A stretch of 64,000 nt of DNA from Hyposmocoma kahamanoa (taxonomy: Eukaryota > Arthropoda > Insecta > Lepidoptera > Cosmopterigidae). Below, piece by piece: positions 1 through 11,429 of the stretch. Each line of letters begins with the position of its first letter. Position 1 is the stretch's first letter. The stretch spans positions 6,940,118 through 7,004,117 of the forward strand of contig NW_020653852.1 in NCBI RefSeq assembly GCF_003589595.1, written 5' to 3'. The notes beneath the pieces are model-generated. The model searched no databases. It was not told where the DNA came from and was given only the letters and a program-made list of their open reading frames with translations. Made by a program: the position numbers and the translations under genes.

Positions 1-594
1 TAGTAAGCAGCGTTGTCACAGCACTAAAACCACGTTCATACAATGATGAAAAAATGGGAATGCTATCAAGAATCGTTGAACGATTGACCACAATCCAGTA
101 TACAATTGCGGGATCGGTTTTTGTAGCCAAAATTCTTGGTAGCCATTTTTGAACTTGATTTTCGTTCGTTGTCAATACTATAAGTTCTTCTTCCAGCTGA
201 GGTGATATTGCTGTGTTGACATTTGAAAACAGATCCAACACCCAGTCTGGTATTTCCAAGTTCAAAATGTCCAGGTATCGTTCGGTAAAGTCAATGTGGA
301 GGTTTTCCAAATGTTGGCAGTAGGCAAACAAGTCGTCATTACTGCAGGATACTGATAAATTCGGAAAATTGTGAAACTCACGTCTACCCATATTCTTTTT
401 GTGTAGAGAAGCAGTTTGGCTGCGAAAGCAGTAACGACATTTTTTGTTTTAATTAAATTTAGTTCATCGCCTTGCAGTTGGAGAATCATGTCGTTGAACA
501 ATTTATACAGGTCTGTCATGTAAGCTGTATCATTCTTTGATGTAATTAGCAACAAAATGTTGTCTATGAATGACGCAATGTACAGCAAGGACAT
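1..594 (-). pseudogene. hAT-derived ZBED5/SCAND3-like C-terminal fragment, frameshifted
   Basis: Read on the minus strand, 594 down to about 400 gives a frame with LYKLFNDMILQLQG and NVVTAFAAKL. It then shifts by one base, near 395-410, to a frame running off the window edge with GRREFHNFPNLSVS, ISPQLEEELIVL and ERGFSAVTTLLT. In order, these resemble the C-terminal part of transposase-derived ZBED5/SCAND3/FAM200-like proteins: an LxxxLQG segment followed by a dimerisation-region ERGFSA motif. No upstream part is present. A splice-acceptor-like TTCCAG lies immediately before the first ATG at 594. The shift means it is probably a dead transposon copy; a sequencing error in a live exon is the alternative. 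The family call rests on motif recognition only. Confidence 0.6.
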
Positions 595-2278
595 CTGGAA
601 TTTTATTTTTTAAGTACGCTATGAAGCCTTAATGGCACCCTGTCATATATATTCCGCACAGTATTGCCGTCTCTTCTTTTTTACTTCCGACATAGTTTTG
701 TTTTGAGAAATACGTAAGTAAGTGTTGAAACTTAAGTACAGCTTATCTATTACGCGCGAAACCGCAAATGAAAAGAAAATAAATATGACATGATTTTTAT
801 TTTATTTATTCAATAAAACAGGACAGAAATATGAACTACACAGAGAGAAATATCGAACCGAGTTAGTTTGAGCAATCTTTTAATTAATATTAGTTGATGT
901 TCACAAGTTGTAGACGACAGTCGAGAGCTCAGTCGGTATCTAAACCTCTACACAACGCCCCCATTTTTTTTTCTGGGTCTCTTACGGCCACCCTTTAGTC
1001 CTGCAGCGCCCACAAGGGGGTGTTATCGCCCACTGTGAGAAAGGCTGCTATAAATAATCATTGGCTCATTATTTAGTCCAACTGCTGGGCACAGTATTTA
1101 TGTAAGTTCATTCGAATTGTCTATTAAAAATACAAAGAAGATACATATAATGTACATAAATAAAAAAATATTTCGATATTAGTAGGCCCACTGTCAAAAT
1201 AAGAATGAAGAAGGCAACAACGCAATTAGTAATAATTAGAACATCGTAATTGGTAACATGTTACCTTCTTTTACAGTCTATCGATAACATTGTCGACAAC
1301 ACTATATGACCGTTTAAAATTTTATGAAAACTGGCAATCCTGCAAGTGTTATTTTACTCCGTCGTCATAGATACCTGCACCAATTACCAGGTCTCAAACT
1401 GGTCTGTCGACCTCTCATTTGAGAAAAAGTCGTTCTCCCACTAGGCTTCTATCGCTATTTAACAAGCACAATAACAACACACAAATTGACGGTGAAATGT
1501 GACAGGTTTCAAATTCGTTGAAAAATGTAATAGTTATAAGTATTTACAAACCAGTAGCGAAGGCAATACTCGTTTGTGACATCACCCTATTGGCGTCATG
1601 CAAGCTATATGCACAATATGATTGTTTTGCTAAAAAGAGATGGAGCATGCCCCACAACTAACTTTAACTATTACTTAATTCATATCCAGCATAAATAAAA
1701 TAAATTAAACAAAATCCTTAATATTCACTCAGAGCGGAATGTAAAAAAATTATTACTAATTGGCTGACCACTCTCGACTACGAGTCGACTGAAAACATAC
1801 TTACTTTACTGAAATAGGTAGGATTCACACACACGCACTCACGCACGCACGCACGCACTCACACACGCACGCACTCACACACGCACGCACGCACACACGC
1901 ACTCACACACACACTTTTGCACTAGATAGCCTATGCTTTATTTTGCAACTTCTTTGTATTTTTATTTTAAGTTTATGTTGTTTATAGCTTATATTGACAG
2001 AAATAAAGGATATTGTATTGTATAGCAAGTTTATAAATTTTCTTCAGGTTAAGAGAGCACTACGATGCAAAAAAACCACAGGCAAATTTTATTTGGAGAA
2101 ACAGAAACTACCCAATATAGAAGAGCAAAAAGATCGAAGTTCATTTTATCGCAGACGATTTGCCGAAAGTGAAATTTAAGTTTCATTTCATCGAAAGCTT
2201 CATTGGTTGATCGTCAAAAAGATATAATGCTTAATTGATCAATTGTTCATTAGGTCCGATGTGAGAAGTAATACTTAC
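595..2278. other. No gene seen; IBtk intron 4 or beyond
   Basis: AT-rich sequence with no supported exon. The next IBtk exon should lie below 2279 on the minus strand, but no RCC1-like segment was recognised here, so the intron probably extends past the left edge. A CACG/CACT microsatellite sits at 1828-1916. Confidence 0.5.
1828..1916. repeat. (CACGCA/CACTCA)n microsatellite
   Basis: An imperfect run of CAC-G and CAC-T units with almost no other sequence. Interrupted CA-type repeat, no coding potential claimed. Confidence 0.9.
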
Positions 2279-2476
2279 AGTTCCACTCTGTAACAACATA
2301 ACAGTAGACGACAGTGTGACCGCAGCGCAGACAACAGGCTCTGGGGTCTTCAGTAACGTTGGCTGCAAAGCTGTAGAGTGTGGTCCGCCGGCCCGGGCAG
2401 TTTGCCCGCAACACCATACTTCGCCGTCTGTGACTCCCGAGCACACCCACACACTGTGGAATTTCCCTAGGCACAC
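2279..2476 (-). CDS. IBtk: IBtk exon 4 (RCC1 blade)
   Basis: Acceptor CTTCCAG, then VCLGKFHSVWVCSGVTDGEV and later TLSSTVMLLQSGT before GTAAGT. 198 bases, phase 0 both sides. FHSVWV and the Gly-rich turn fit a propeller blade. The segment WCCGQTARAGGPHSTALQP is more diverged from other IBtk proteins than exons 2 and 3. Confidence 0.82.
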
Positions 2477-5400
2477 CTGGAAGAATAAGAGGTGAGGATT
2501 AGCAGGATGTGAATGGCGTATATTCGGGCAAAAAATTTAATACCTTATTTACAATGCCGCGAAAAGGAATTTAAGAGAATTCTTCTGTGGGGCAGCTATA
2601 CCCAAAGGGTATATCGCTCAGGGCTCTGCGTAAGTAATATAATAACGTCTTTAGGACGTTGCTGCGGTTGCCACGGCTCTGCAGTGCGTCTGCCATGTTT
2701 GCTGAAACTCGCGTCGACAGCGTCATGGCACTCTTACGGAAGAAGTCGGCGTCTTTATTGAAGAGAATACGCGGCAGCAGCCATAGCCTCCTGAAGACTA
2801 TCGCGGCTAGGAGTGAGTGCCCCATAATGCGGCATTTAATAACAAGCACAAAATCCATAGTAGAATTTGGGAACTAACCTAATTATAAATGTATCATTAC
2901 TAACACTTCATGGATTTCTGTCGTCCGTAATAAAGATTTATTTTTATTATTATAGCGTAATGAGCCTTATGTCAATTGTGTAACGTACAAACTAGATACC
3001 TATATACTTTTACCTCGATGACGCCATTGTTATATCGCGACTGTCTTTATGCATAAAAAGTGTGAAACGCGCGCAACAAGAACGATACACTAGGTTCTCC
3101 TCCGTATCATTGAGTATCCAATACAAAAATTTATAGATTAAAAAAAGGACTATTTAGCAGCATTGTAATTAGTGTTTCTTTCAAATGTTATCAGACTAAA
3201 CAATTGATAAAGATTAAATTATACAGTACAGTTTAATTGAAACTTGAATAATACAAGAAAAGTAGAATAAAAGGAAATATAAAAACAATTTATATACGAA
3301 AAAAAATAGACAGTTAAATGCCAAATGACATTTACTAGAGGAAATTATATTTCACTTCACGTGTCTCAAGTTATGATGGTGCATTGGCGGCACTGGCATG
3401 CCGTATGGTGCTATCTGTGGTATATGTCGATCACCATAATCCATAGGACGATATTGAAACGTTTGAAATGGATTAGAAGCTGACACAACTTTTACTATCC
3501 TCTTAGGAGCTTCGTCAGCAAAAATCATATTCTCTAATGATGTTTCAGATTGCTGAGGGTGTGGTTTGGGTCCCTCTATCTTGATCTTTCGAAATGGCAA
3601 TATAGGTGCATTAACAGCCATAGATCCGAGTAACGGTTGCCCTCTCAAAATGCAATAAGCAAATAATATTATTAAAGCAAAGGCAATAGTCAATAGGACA
3701 AAGTACATTATCAATTTGGTTTTATTCGCTATAACCGCTTTTCTTACAGCCTGAAGGCAACCTTCTGTATGGATGTAAGGTTCTATTTTTTGTGCTGTCA
3801 ACGTACAATTTATAAACATAGGTGTCATAGCAGTTTTATTAGATAATATACAACATTGAATTGGGTAGAATTTCTCCAAGTTATCTTTATGCCAATTGGT
3901 GTAGGAGAAATCTTTAAAATCGTGTACACCACAGCATTCGAAATTGACCATAAGAAAATTCCATATGTGTGTAAACATGTCGTCTTCTTTGCCGTAATTA
4001 TTTTTCAATGAATCAACCATAATGTAATTAATTTTGGGGCTGTTCGTATAGATGTTGTAAATTATCGACACAAAAAAAAACCACCCGAATGCAATAGAGA
4101 GTAAAGTTACAAGGAATATATAGGATTTTGCTGCACACTTAAATTGGCAACCTGCACTCATAATACCGCAGCAGGAGGTCATTATAACTATCACAGCTAT
4201 TGGTATAAAAATTGACTTGAGAGGTGTGAACCAAATTTTGAGATTCACGAAATAGGCTATATCGTATACTATGTTGGCTCTTGTAATGTTGTAATTAACA
4301 TCTCGGAAAAAATCCGTATTCACGGCACACCAAACGCAAATAACCAAGCCTGCACTCCCGAGTATGAAGAATAGTACATTGGTACAACCGAGACAAGTTC
4401 TCGGTAGACCGACTGTATGCATTTTGATTTAATCCTAAATTGTAAAGAAAAAATATTAAAGAATATAAATAATTTTGTGCATGACAGCCGACATTGTCAG
4501 TTGGCGTTTGAAGAACAGTTTGACATTTGTGTCATAACGTTTTTAGGCCAGTTTAATTTAGAAGACAAGGTTTTTTTTTAATGAATGACAAAAGAGATTC
4601 TTATCTCTCACTCGCTCTCTCTCACTCTCACCGTTCTGGTGCAACAAAAAGATTGCATATCATTAAACAACACAGCTCCAGTCATTTTGAGTAATTTGGA
4701 GAGTGTAAAAACTACACATTATGTGTACAAGATTTTTATGTTATTATTAGTAATAAGTGCTCTATTTATGTTATAGTGTTGGTTGCACAATTTTTATTGA
4801 GATTAGCTTTTGACTACAGTAAAGTTGAAAAGAAAAATCCGTCAATTTTCGACTTGGGCTGTGTTGTTTGCGATATTACTGGTGATCACACGCGTATTAA
4901 AATCGCAAAACACAAATTCTGATAATTTTGTTGCTCCAGATGGATAGTGAACAGCCACTAGATATGATGGTTAGCTGTGAATAGTGAGGAAGCAGTCCCC
5001 AACTGATTAGTGGCAGCGTTAGTAGGGAACCCTGTGGGAAGAGCTTGTCTAATAAAATACTACACAAATCCTATGGCAACGACTGTGGCATGGCGAATAA
5101 AAGCTATTTTGAAAGCATTCCCCTAGCAACGGACAGCGGCGGTGCTTGTACTAGCAGAAGGCGGATGATAGGTTTTTAGAAATGGCTTCTGACTTGGATA
5201 TCAGCGGGCGACCGATCGGCCGATGAACCGCTGTGCAGAAGGCAAGCGGGAAACCACTGCACAATATTTCCCGAACATGTAACAAGATTGAGTGGTTACA
5301 CCGACAAGAGTCCTGGCTCTTAAATGGGATTATGACGATGATATATTTGCTACGAGTATGAATACCAAAAGTAGCATTTAAAAAAAAATACTAATACAAA

Positions 5401-8400
5401 GATCGAACAATAACAAAATTTCCTTCTGAGCGAAGGAAGTTTTGTTAAGTGTTCGATTTTATAATTATAACAAACTAGTGGGGTAATTTCACAAAAAAAA
5501 ATTGAATATCATGATAGTAAGACATCATGACATTCAATAAACTTAAGTTTTTTATTTTTTTATGTAAAATAGGAGGCAAATGAGCGCACGAGCCACTTGA
5601 CGTGAGCCATCTTCGCCCATCGACATCTGCAATAACCAGAGGAGCTGCCTGCATTAATAAATGCCAGTTTAATAGCTTTTTGAAGAGCCCTATGTCATAG
5701 CGCAAAAGAAATACTTCAGGAGGGAGAGCACTCTACATTTTGCAGGTTCGAAAAAAGAACGAACGTGAACCCGCGTGGTTGTAATATGTATGTGTGCATG
5801 TATAGTCGCACAGTATGGTGGCATCATATTGTTACACACCGTAGTTTTAATTAGAAAATGTGAAGAATTTAAATTAAAAAATGTAATAACTGACATTAAC
5901 GTACAAATTCAAGAAATAGTTGCAATAAAACGTTTTAAGTGTTTTTGCTGCACATACAGTAAGGTCTACATAAACTCATTGAAAATATTCACCCTTTATT
6001 GATGAGTCTATTTCCAAGTCTAGAAATATTTTCAACAGTCACAGACCCATCACAGACTCTACCATAATAGACAACTGTGACAAGGGGAGTCGTTAAATAT
6101 GTTTCCTCAAATATGTTTCCTGTTTTTATTCCAGGTAGTGTTGGGTCATGGAAAAAAGTCCACTTTAAAAAAAAATCTTATTTTTCAGAAAAATAAACAT
6201 TTTTCCTTTAATTTTCCAAATTTGACGTTGACACCGGTTGAAGTTACTGAACGAAAACGATGGAGCCAATAAAAAGGTTTTTTCGCTGTTGAGAATTAAT
6301 TTTAAATCTCGTTTTTCTTCATGTGGCTTAGCTATGCAAGTTTATTTTATAATTCACGCTAAATAAAACTAAAAAATATTTCTAAACGTAGAACGTAATA
6401 TGAGCCTTGGAAATTGTATTTTTCCAATCTTTAAAAATTTTTCGAGACGTCGAGAGAAACGAGAGTTGTAAACGAACAATGTTTTTGACCATAGACTCTA
6501 GTCTCAGGTTCCAGGCGATCATAAAAACCAAAGGTGTCTTACCTGTTTAACACAAGTATTAGTTCGACTGAAACACTTTAGCATTTCAGGCACATTTCTT
6601 TGCTGCTGAGTGCCCGTGGCCAGAGTGTAGTTGGAGTTGCTCCCCCACACGTAAACGTCACTGGGTTGGTCCCCTTCATGTTTATACATGTATTGGCGAT
6701 CAAGCATTGCGTGCTCGAGAGCTTTGTAGTCATCCTTGTCTACTATGTCAGTGTTTACTCCTGAAATGGAGAAGTTTTATTGTTATGTAAATTTGATTCA
6801 TAAAAAATGGTTTCAAACTTTTTGTAGATGGATAATTGTATTATGTAGACTACTACTACAAAAAAGAAGGAAACCTAATCGACCTCAAACTTAGCATCTG
6901 TTCTCATTTACTGTAAGTAGATTATTGCAGTAAATAATTTTGTTCCATGCAAGTAGGGTTACCATTTCGAAATTTGAATATGTGGGACAAAAATTCTAAC
7001 GTTTGCAAGAAAGTCTGGACTTTTTAGTACAAAATAAAATAGAAAATTTCTCTCTCACGCGGTAGCAGAGAAAGACAAGCGCCCGGGCAATGTGGATATC
7101 TTTTTATTCTAAAAATTGTTACTAAGCCGAAAAATCTGTACAAATCCGGACGGATGGTAACCCTACAATCAAGTCAATTCTAAGATTATGCACATTTAGA
7201 AGATAGTCTTGTAAGTTTCAATGTAGCCGATATAAAAGGAATTAAAAAGAACAATTCTTACTAATTAAATTAAATATATATTACGTAACTTAACTTTCGA
7301 CGAGAAACCGACTATAAATGGCTCTATGGTTACCAAGTCAAATATAATATGATGAAATTATGCAACGTCAGCATTGTAATCTCGTGTTTAAAAATAACGG
7401 GAAAAGACCAAGGTTAAGAGATAAGAATTGAATAATAAATTATGATAATTTTTGGGTTGTCTCTAGCCACTGTACTTTTTTAAATATTTTATAGAACATG
7501 CAGTATTACACGCATGCTAGATTTATTTTAAGCGCGCAGTGCACAAGTCACGCATTGTTTGCTCCATGTAAGTAATAAATAGCACGAAACTGTAAAACTG
7601 CATTTAATTCTTCAAAGTTATGACGGAATTTACAGTTCAAATTCAAAATTAATCTGTTAAAAGGTTCGCAAGATCAGCAGTTGTAAACACATTAAAATGA
7701 ATATTGTATAACTGGCATCTGTTTAAATAAACTGTTTATTTAAACATTTTGTGTATAACTTTAACAATCTTACAGTGAAAATGCTTGATATATAGTTATA
7801 TTACAATAATACATATCGACGATGGAAAGTTAAAGGGAATTTGAGGGAAAATGCTTTTACGACAAAATTTCCCTTACGAAATCTTAAAATTCGATACATC
7901 AACAAAATCATTACCTTTATATCGACTGTGGATTTGAAATGTCGTAAGGGACATTTTTCCTTACGACATTTCAAATTTCCACCATCGATTTGATTTCAAA
8001 TCAAGTGCACTACCCATCGTTTCGACGCAATTGCGACGCGACGTGTATTGGACGCAATTTATAGTGGCACATATACAGTAACAAATAACACTTACTAATA
8101 ATTAACTCGTACCAAGCCTCTGCCACGGTATGGCGAGGTCGCTGGTTCGAGTATAGTCGGATCGAAGGAATTCTTTACGTTCGATCTGTGTATTAATAAT
8201 TATTGGTAAATGTTATTTGTTACTGTATATTTGGGCGAAGATCAATTATAAGTAAAATTATTTTTTGTCAGAGAAATTAAGGAGTCAATCAATCATCTAT
8301 TGACATAGATCTGTTCAGTACCAGTGTAGGCTCGATTCGACGAACTAAGCAATATTTTACTTAATTACGTATCTCTCATTATTTTGTTTCCTGTTTTTAA

Positions 8401-10974
8401 GATGTGCATGTAGTTGGTTGGGCTATTTAGGGTTAATATTTTTCCCGGATCGGTAAGTCTACACGTTAAGTGCACCTGTTCGCAATGTGTAAAATAATAT
8501 TATGTTGTTTACATTTCATTCCTAATGTTTTAATGTCTGTTGACTAAATTATTTTTTGTGCTACTTGTGGAGATTTGTAATTAGCATTTTCACCTCTTAC
8601 TTAACATATATTTATTGTTATAAATTGGCTGTAAATCTTCCAAAAATAAATAAATAAAGTAATAATTATAATAAACTAATGGAGTAATTTAACAAAAATA
8701 ATTTAATATGATGGTAGTAAAACATCGTGATATTCAATAAACTTAATATATAACACGTACCAATCTTCAACAAGGCGACAGCAGAGTGTATTTGCCCATA
8801 GAATATACTACGGTGCAGTGGTGTATACCCTGACTCACGATCACGAGCGTTTACGAAAGCCTCTGAAGAGTGTCGTACTAGCCATTCCATAAGACGATTG
8901 CGGCCGCGAGATGCCGACATGTGCAGAGCAGTTCTGCCCTGTAAGATAAAGACATTTATATTATCGAGATATGTAAATTTATTAAACAGCACCCTGACTT
9001 CTACACCAATCTTGACGACCTGCCCCAAGGACATACTTTTATACCACGCAATAGATTGCTTCTGCGACAATCTCAGCTACAATTATACAGCTCAGGTCCT
9101 CACTCAATGTCGGTAAAGATATTCAACGGTCTCCCGCCAATCATTAAGAACGAGAAAAAGTATTCACTCTTTCTTAATAAATTTAAAATATACGTAATTA
9201 ACAAATGTTACTACAATTTCACACAAAATATAATATATTGTAATAAATTTTAATAATTAAATTAATACATAATAAATAAATCTTTAATTATGTTATATTA
9301 TATATTCGTATTATTGTAATTTAATTTAATCGGAATTTTCGCAATGACAACTTTTATTATACATATATTGATAGTGAACAATTAAAGTGACTACACTAAG
9401 CCTCAGCCTGTCTCTGCTCTTATTGTTATCCTAAGACAGGGCTCATATGTGTGATATTATTTTAATTTTAACACCTTATGTACCATATGAAGACAATAAA
9501 TATATTGAGTATTGACATGTGTAGTAAGAAGTGACTAAGAGATACATTAAACTTATAAGTAATAAATAAGTTACGGAACCAGGGGACACCTCGAAAGGGC
9601 CTTTTAGAAAGCAAATACCTTGAAACTGAAATGAAAAAGTAATTAAGTTCAACAACACTTTGTTCGATGGGGTACCACAAAATTATGTACTTCTCATCAT
9701 ATTTTAACTTCCTACCTACATTTGTTCTATGCCAGTGTATAAACACGCGACTTAAAAATGTCTGTGATATAACCAAAATGGGGCTACCTCGCTGTTGCAG
9801 TATGTCTAGCATATTTGCGGGTTGAGGCATTTATCTGCACGAAAACAACATCACTGCTCAGCAGACTGTGGAGCGGCACCAACATCATTTTACATGTCAT
9901 GATCATAACCTACCCATTATGAAGTCTTCCATTCGGGTCCTGATCTAAGTGTCATGATGCAAGTGAGATATAGTAGCCTGCCACTTGCATGTTCATTTTG
10001 CATTGTTTTTTATACTTATTATTATTATTACCGTTAACTTACCCTTTGAGTCATTTTTGTAAGAGTACTAACACCATAGGACCTCAAAGAAAGTATATTG
10101 TCTAAATTTATCATATATTTATATATAACAGCCTACTGCCTACTGCATTCCCAATAGTACTATTAAAAAGACAGACAGGATGGTACATAAAAAATTATTA
10201 TACTCAGCACTTTTGTAGAATGATTTCATAAAACATTCTAAGTTTTAATAAAACTGCTATTTCTCTTATCTATTTAACATTCATAGTAAAATGACCTTTA
10301 CATTCATAATACACATATGAAAGTCATTTTTGTTATCAGTTGATGCCTATGTATTGTTTTTTTAGAATGATAGGTACCACACACATACCATATTCATCCA
10401 CTCTTACATAATTTGTCACTGAAAGTGCACATGACAGTCAAGTGGTGGTACGTGGTTACAACCACCTATATAGACACATGTAATACTTCTACTTCTTGTC
10501 TTAGATGGCATAAACTGTAATGATTACCATAGCATTGAAAGGATTTGCCAGTCAGTATAAGGTAATCGCCAATTGTTGCCCTGGGTGCGCAAGATGTACA
10601 GGAAAGTTATGGTCCGTCGTATGGGGAGGTTCTTTCATGCACCCCCATGTGATACTCGGGAAGTATCCTTAACATGCAAATGCCTTACCAGACACGAGGC
10701 TAAATGATATTAAATCATCTGTATCTTTGATTGGTAGGTCTGTCATTTAAACTAGAACACAACAATGCTGCAGTGATGGTAGAAATAGTTAAGGAAACAA
10801 CATACTCACCTCAAAATCAAAAGCCTTGGAAAAATTAGCACATGTAGCCTTAATAAAACTTGCAAGAGACTCATCTTTGACAGATCTCTTTGTTATTGCA
10901 CTTGTCAAAGCTTGTCCATGGCTTCGTGACTTGCAGCGTTTTGTACAGTCAACTTCCACATTAATTTTATTCAT
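2279..10974 (-). CDS. IBtk: IBtk homologue, 5' part of gene (4 exons, 3' end outside window)
   Basis: CDS as read: complement join of 10810-10974, 8761-8938, 6543-6760 and 2279-2476, about 253 residues. All junctions are GT-AG and phases agree (0, 1, 0, 0). The N-terminus has a conserved-looking DCTKRC block, then two ankyrin repeats and the start of an RCC1 beta-propeller. That order (ankyrin, RCC1, later BTB domains) is that of inhibitor of Bruton tyrosine kinase, a large BTB protein reported as a CUL3 substrate adaptor. The human protein is about 1,350 residues, so roughly a fifth is seen. An intronless tetraspanin lies in intron 3. Upstream, the gene is divergent from NDUFS4. Family call is firm; function in this species is inferred. 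Confidence 0.88.
2560..2940 (+). mobile_element. LINE 3' fragment (RT C-terminal region)
   Basis: Plus-strand frame has LLRLPRLCSASAMFAETRVD, LRKKSASLLKRIRGSS and LLKTIAARSECPIMRH. This LPRxCSASxMFA-R pattern is the C-terminal end of RTE-like LINE polyproteins found across Lepidoptera. An AT-rich tail with AATAAAGATTTATT follows. 5'-truncated and lying in IBtk intron 3 near exon 4. Overlapping minus-strand open frames are shadows. Confidence 0.65.
3352..4422 (-). CDS. Tetraspanin, intronless, nested in IBtk intron 3
   Basis: A 356-residue protein from ATG 4422 to stop 3352, uninterrupted. Four membrane segments at about 12-33, 68-88, 100-123 and 237-258. The large extracellular loop (about 124-235) carries the hallmark CCG at 163-165, a second CC pair at 190-191 and Cys at 206 and 222, enough for two or more disulfides. 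Potential N-glycosylation sites at N45, N195 and N205. The short inner loop has two Cys (CQFKC), possible palmitoylation sites. Odd points: no introns, although insect tetraspanin genes usually have several, and a cytoplasmic tail of nearly 100 residues rich in Pro, His and Met (PVPPMHHHN), far longer than usual. Tetraspanins organise membrane protein clusters; partner unknown. A retroposed origin is possible, but the intact frame suggests a working gene. Confidence 0.9.
   Translation of the reverse strand: MHTVGLPRTCLGCTNVLFFILGSAGLVICVWCAVNTDFFRDVNYNITRANIVYDIAYFVNLKIWFTPLKSIFIPIAVIVIMTSCCGIMSAGCQFKCAAKSYIFLVTLLSIAFGWFFFVSIIYNIYTNSPKINYIMVDSLKNNYGKEDDMFTHIWNFLMVNFECCGVHDFKDFSYTNWHKDNLEKFYPIQCCILSNKTAMTPMFINCTLTAQKIEPYIHTEGCLQAVRKAVIANKTKLIMYFVLLTIAFALIILFAYCILRGQPLLGSMAVNAPILPFRKIKIEGPKPHPQQSETSLENMIFADEAPKRIVKVVSASNPFQTFQYRPMDYGDRHIPQIAPYGMPVPPMHHHNLRHVK
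4600..4640. repeat. (TCTCTCAC)n low-complexity tract
   Basis: About 40 bases of CT-rich units with interspersed A. Short and imperfect. Confidence 0.7.
5389..5560 (+). mobile_element. SINE-B copy, body and tail only
   Basis: Shares with the copies at 18825 and 19150 the body GAAGGAAGTTTTGTTAAGTG and the tail ACAAACTAGTGGGGTAATTT, then ATTCAATAAACTTAA. The tRNA-like head is missing, as expected after 5' truncation. Confidence 0.7.
6543..6760 (-). CDS. IBtk: IBtk exon 3 (linker and first RCC1 blade)
   Basis: Acceptor ATTTCAG. The encoded segment VNTDIVDKDDYKALEHAM is followed by SDVYVWGSNSNYTLATG, an RCC1-type VYxWG-N--LG strand, and ends NTCVKQ before GTAAGA. 218 bases, phase 1 in, phase 0 out. 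Confidence 0.9.
6956..7163. mobile_element. MITE with TIR GGGTTACCAT, TA duplication
   Basis: Ends read TA-GGGTTACCAT and ATGGTAACCC-TA, a 10-bp perfect terminal inverted repeat bounded by TA on both sides. 208 bp with no coding capacity. The TA duplication suggests the Tc1/mariner superfamily. A hAT origin is less likely because no 8-bp duplication is visible. Confidence 0.65.
7932..7977. repeat. Hairpin, about 18-bp arms
   Basis: TTTGAAATGTCGTAAGG is followed after a short T-rich loop by CCTTACGACATTTCAAA. Related TTACGACA and CCCTTACGA pieces occur at 7855-7885, so it may be the core of a larger decayed inverted-repeat element with outer ends ATCGACGATGG and CCACCATCGAT. Confidence 0.75.
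8100..8220 (+). mobile_element. SINE-B copy, degraded head
   Basis: Degraded tRNA-like head with GGTTCGAGTATAGTCGGATC followed by the family body GAAGGAATTCTTTACGTTCG and ATTAATAATTAT. The 3' tail is not attached. Confidence 0.65.
8660..8755 (+). mobile_element. SINE-B tail fragment
   Basis: Only the 3' part is present: AAACTAATGGAGTAATTTAA and ATATTCAATAAACTTAATA. It abuts the donor side of IBtk exon 2. Confidence 0.6.
8761..8938 (-). CDS. IBtk: IBtk exon 2 (ankyrin repeats)
   Basis: Acceptor TTACAG, then GRTALHMSASRGRNRLMEWL and GYTPLHRSIFYGQIHSAVAL: two ankyrin repeats with the TALH and TPLH signatures. The stretch LHRSIFYG is nearly invariant in IBTK proteins. Ends at ATTG|GTACGT in phase 1. 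178 bases. Confidence 0.93.
8939..10809. other. IBtk intron 1
   Basis: A LINE 3' fragment lies at about 9060-9260. No other element or exon is supported. The stretch 9784-9830 looks exon-like but does not fit the reading phase (see rejected items). Confidence 0.55.
9060..9260 (+). mobile_element. LINE 3' end (VKIFNGLPP motif)
   Basis: Plus-strand frame SMSVKIFNGLPPIIKN, then SLFLNKFKIYVINKCYYNF. This is the typical last 60 residues of Jockey/RTE-type LINE polyproteins (G-K-F-N-LP, then a K/L-rich helix and CYY). Ends in AT-rich sequence. Confidence 0.6.
10810..10974 (-). CDS. IBtk: IBtk exon 1 (start codon)
   Basis: ATG at 10974 opens MNKINVEVDCTKRCKSRSHG and continues to KAFDFE, then the donor GAG|GTGAGT. 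165 bases, 55 codons, phase 0. The DCT-KC block and the length before the first ankyrin repeat match the start of vertebrate IBTK. It joins directly to exon 2 to give KAFDFE-GRTALH, the start of an ankyrin helix, which supports skipping everything between. Confidence 0.85.
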
Positions 10975-11429
10975 ATTGAGGCTTAATATTTATTTTTCTA
11001 TATGTGAAACTTGTATTTATAAAAATATCCAAGAAGCACCTTTTGTTGTTACTTTGTTTAAAACTTTTCATGTACTATGGTTTTTTAATGTCAAATATGT
11101 AACAGTAAATAATTCGTTATGTAGTTGTTATTAATGAAAAATAAATTATTTTCTAGACAACATATAAACTAAAACGGGTTTTTTATTTTTTAGTAATAAT
11201 AATATTAAAGAGCAATTGAAACAAATATATACAATAGAGCTGAGCTCTGTGTAGCCCCAATATGGGGCTACGTGGTCTGTTTAGCAGGACATAATGTTTG
11301 GACGAACAATCTGAAACAATAAGATAGTTTTATAAACAACACAACTATTGTAGAGCAAGAAGGAAGCACAATAATTCTTGAAATAATTTTTTTTTTGCTT
11401 TACAATTAGTATTCATCAGGAACATTGAA
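10975..11429. other. Upstream of IBtk start
   Basis: AT-rich, about 450 bp. Should contain the IBtk 5' UTR or promoter, but no TATA box or initiator stands out enough to name. Confidence 0.35.

Larger units (their letters stand above)
4423..6542. other. IBtk intron 3, upstream of the tetraspanin gene
   Basis: No exon recognised. Contains a CT-rich run (4600-4640), a SINE-B body at 5389-5560 and AT-rich unique sequence. Any tetraspanin promoter should lie just above 4422. An AT-rich stretch at 4445-4475 is there, but no clear core element can be named. Confidence 0.5.
6761..8760. other. IBtk intron 2
   Basis: No exon seen. Holds a MITE (6956-7163), a hairpin (7932-7977), and SINE-B pieces (8100-8220, 8660-8750). 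The rest is AT-rich. Confidence 0.6.

Noticed and set aside
6130..6250. TAGTGTTGGGTCATGG, similar to the hAT-like end at 11720
   Set aside because: No partner end or 8-bp duplication was found, and the match stops after about ten bases.
9784..9830. Possible extra IBtk exon (acceptor-like GTGCAG, then 47 bases, donor-like GAG|GTAGCC)
   Set aside because: Inserting it would shift the frame into exon 2, whereas exon 1 joined directly to exon 2 gives KAFDFE-GRTALH in phase 0 and matches the family.
10826..11134. 102-codon plus-strand frame over IBtk exon 1
   Set aside because: Antisense shadow of the exon; the downstream part is AT-rich without protein-like content.
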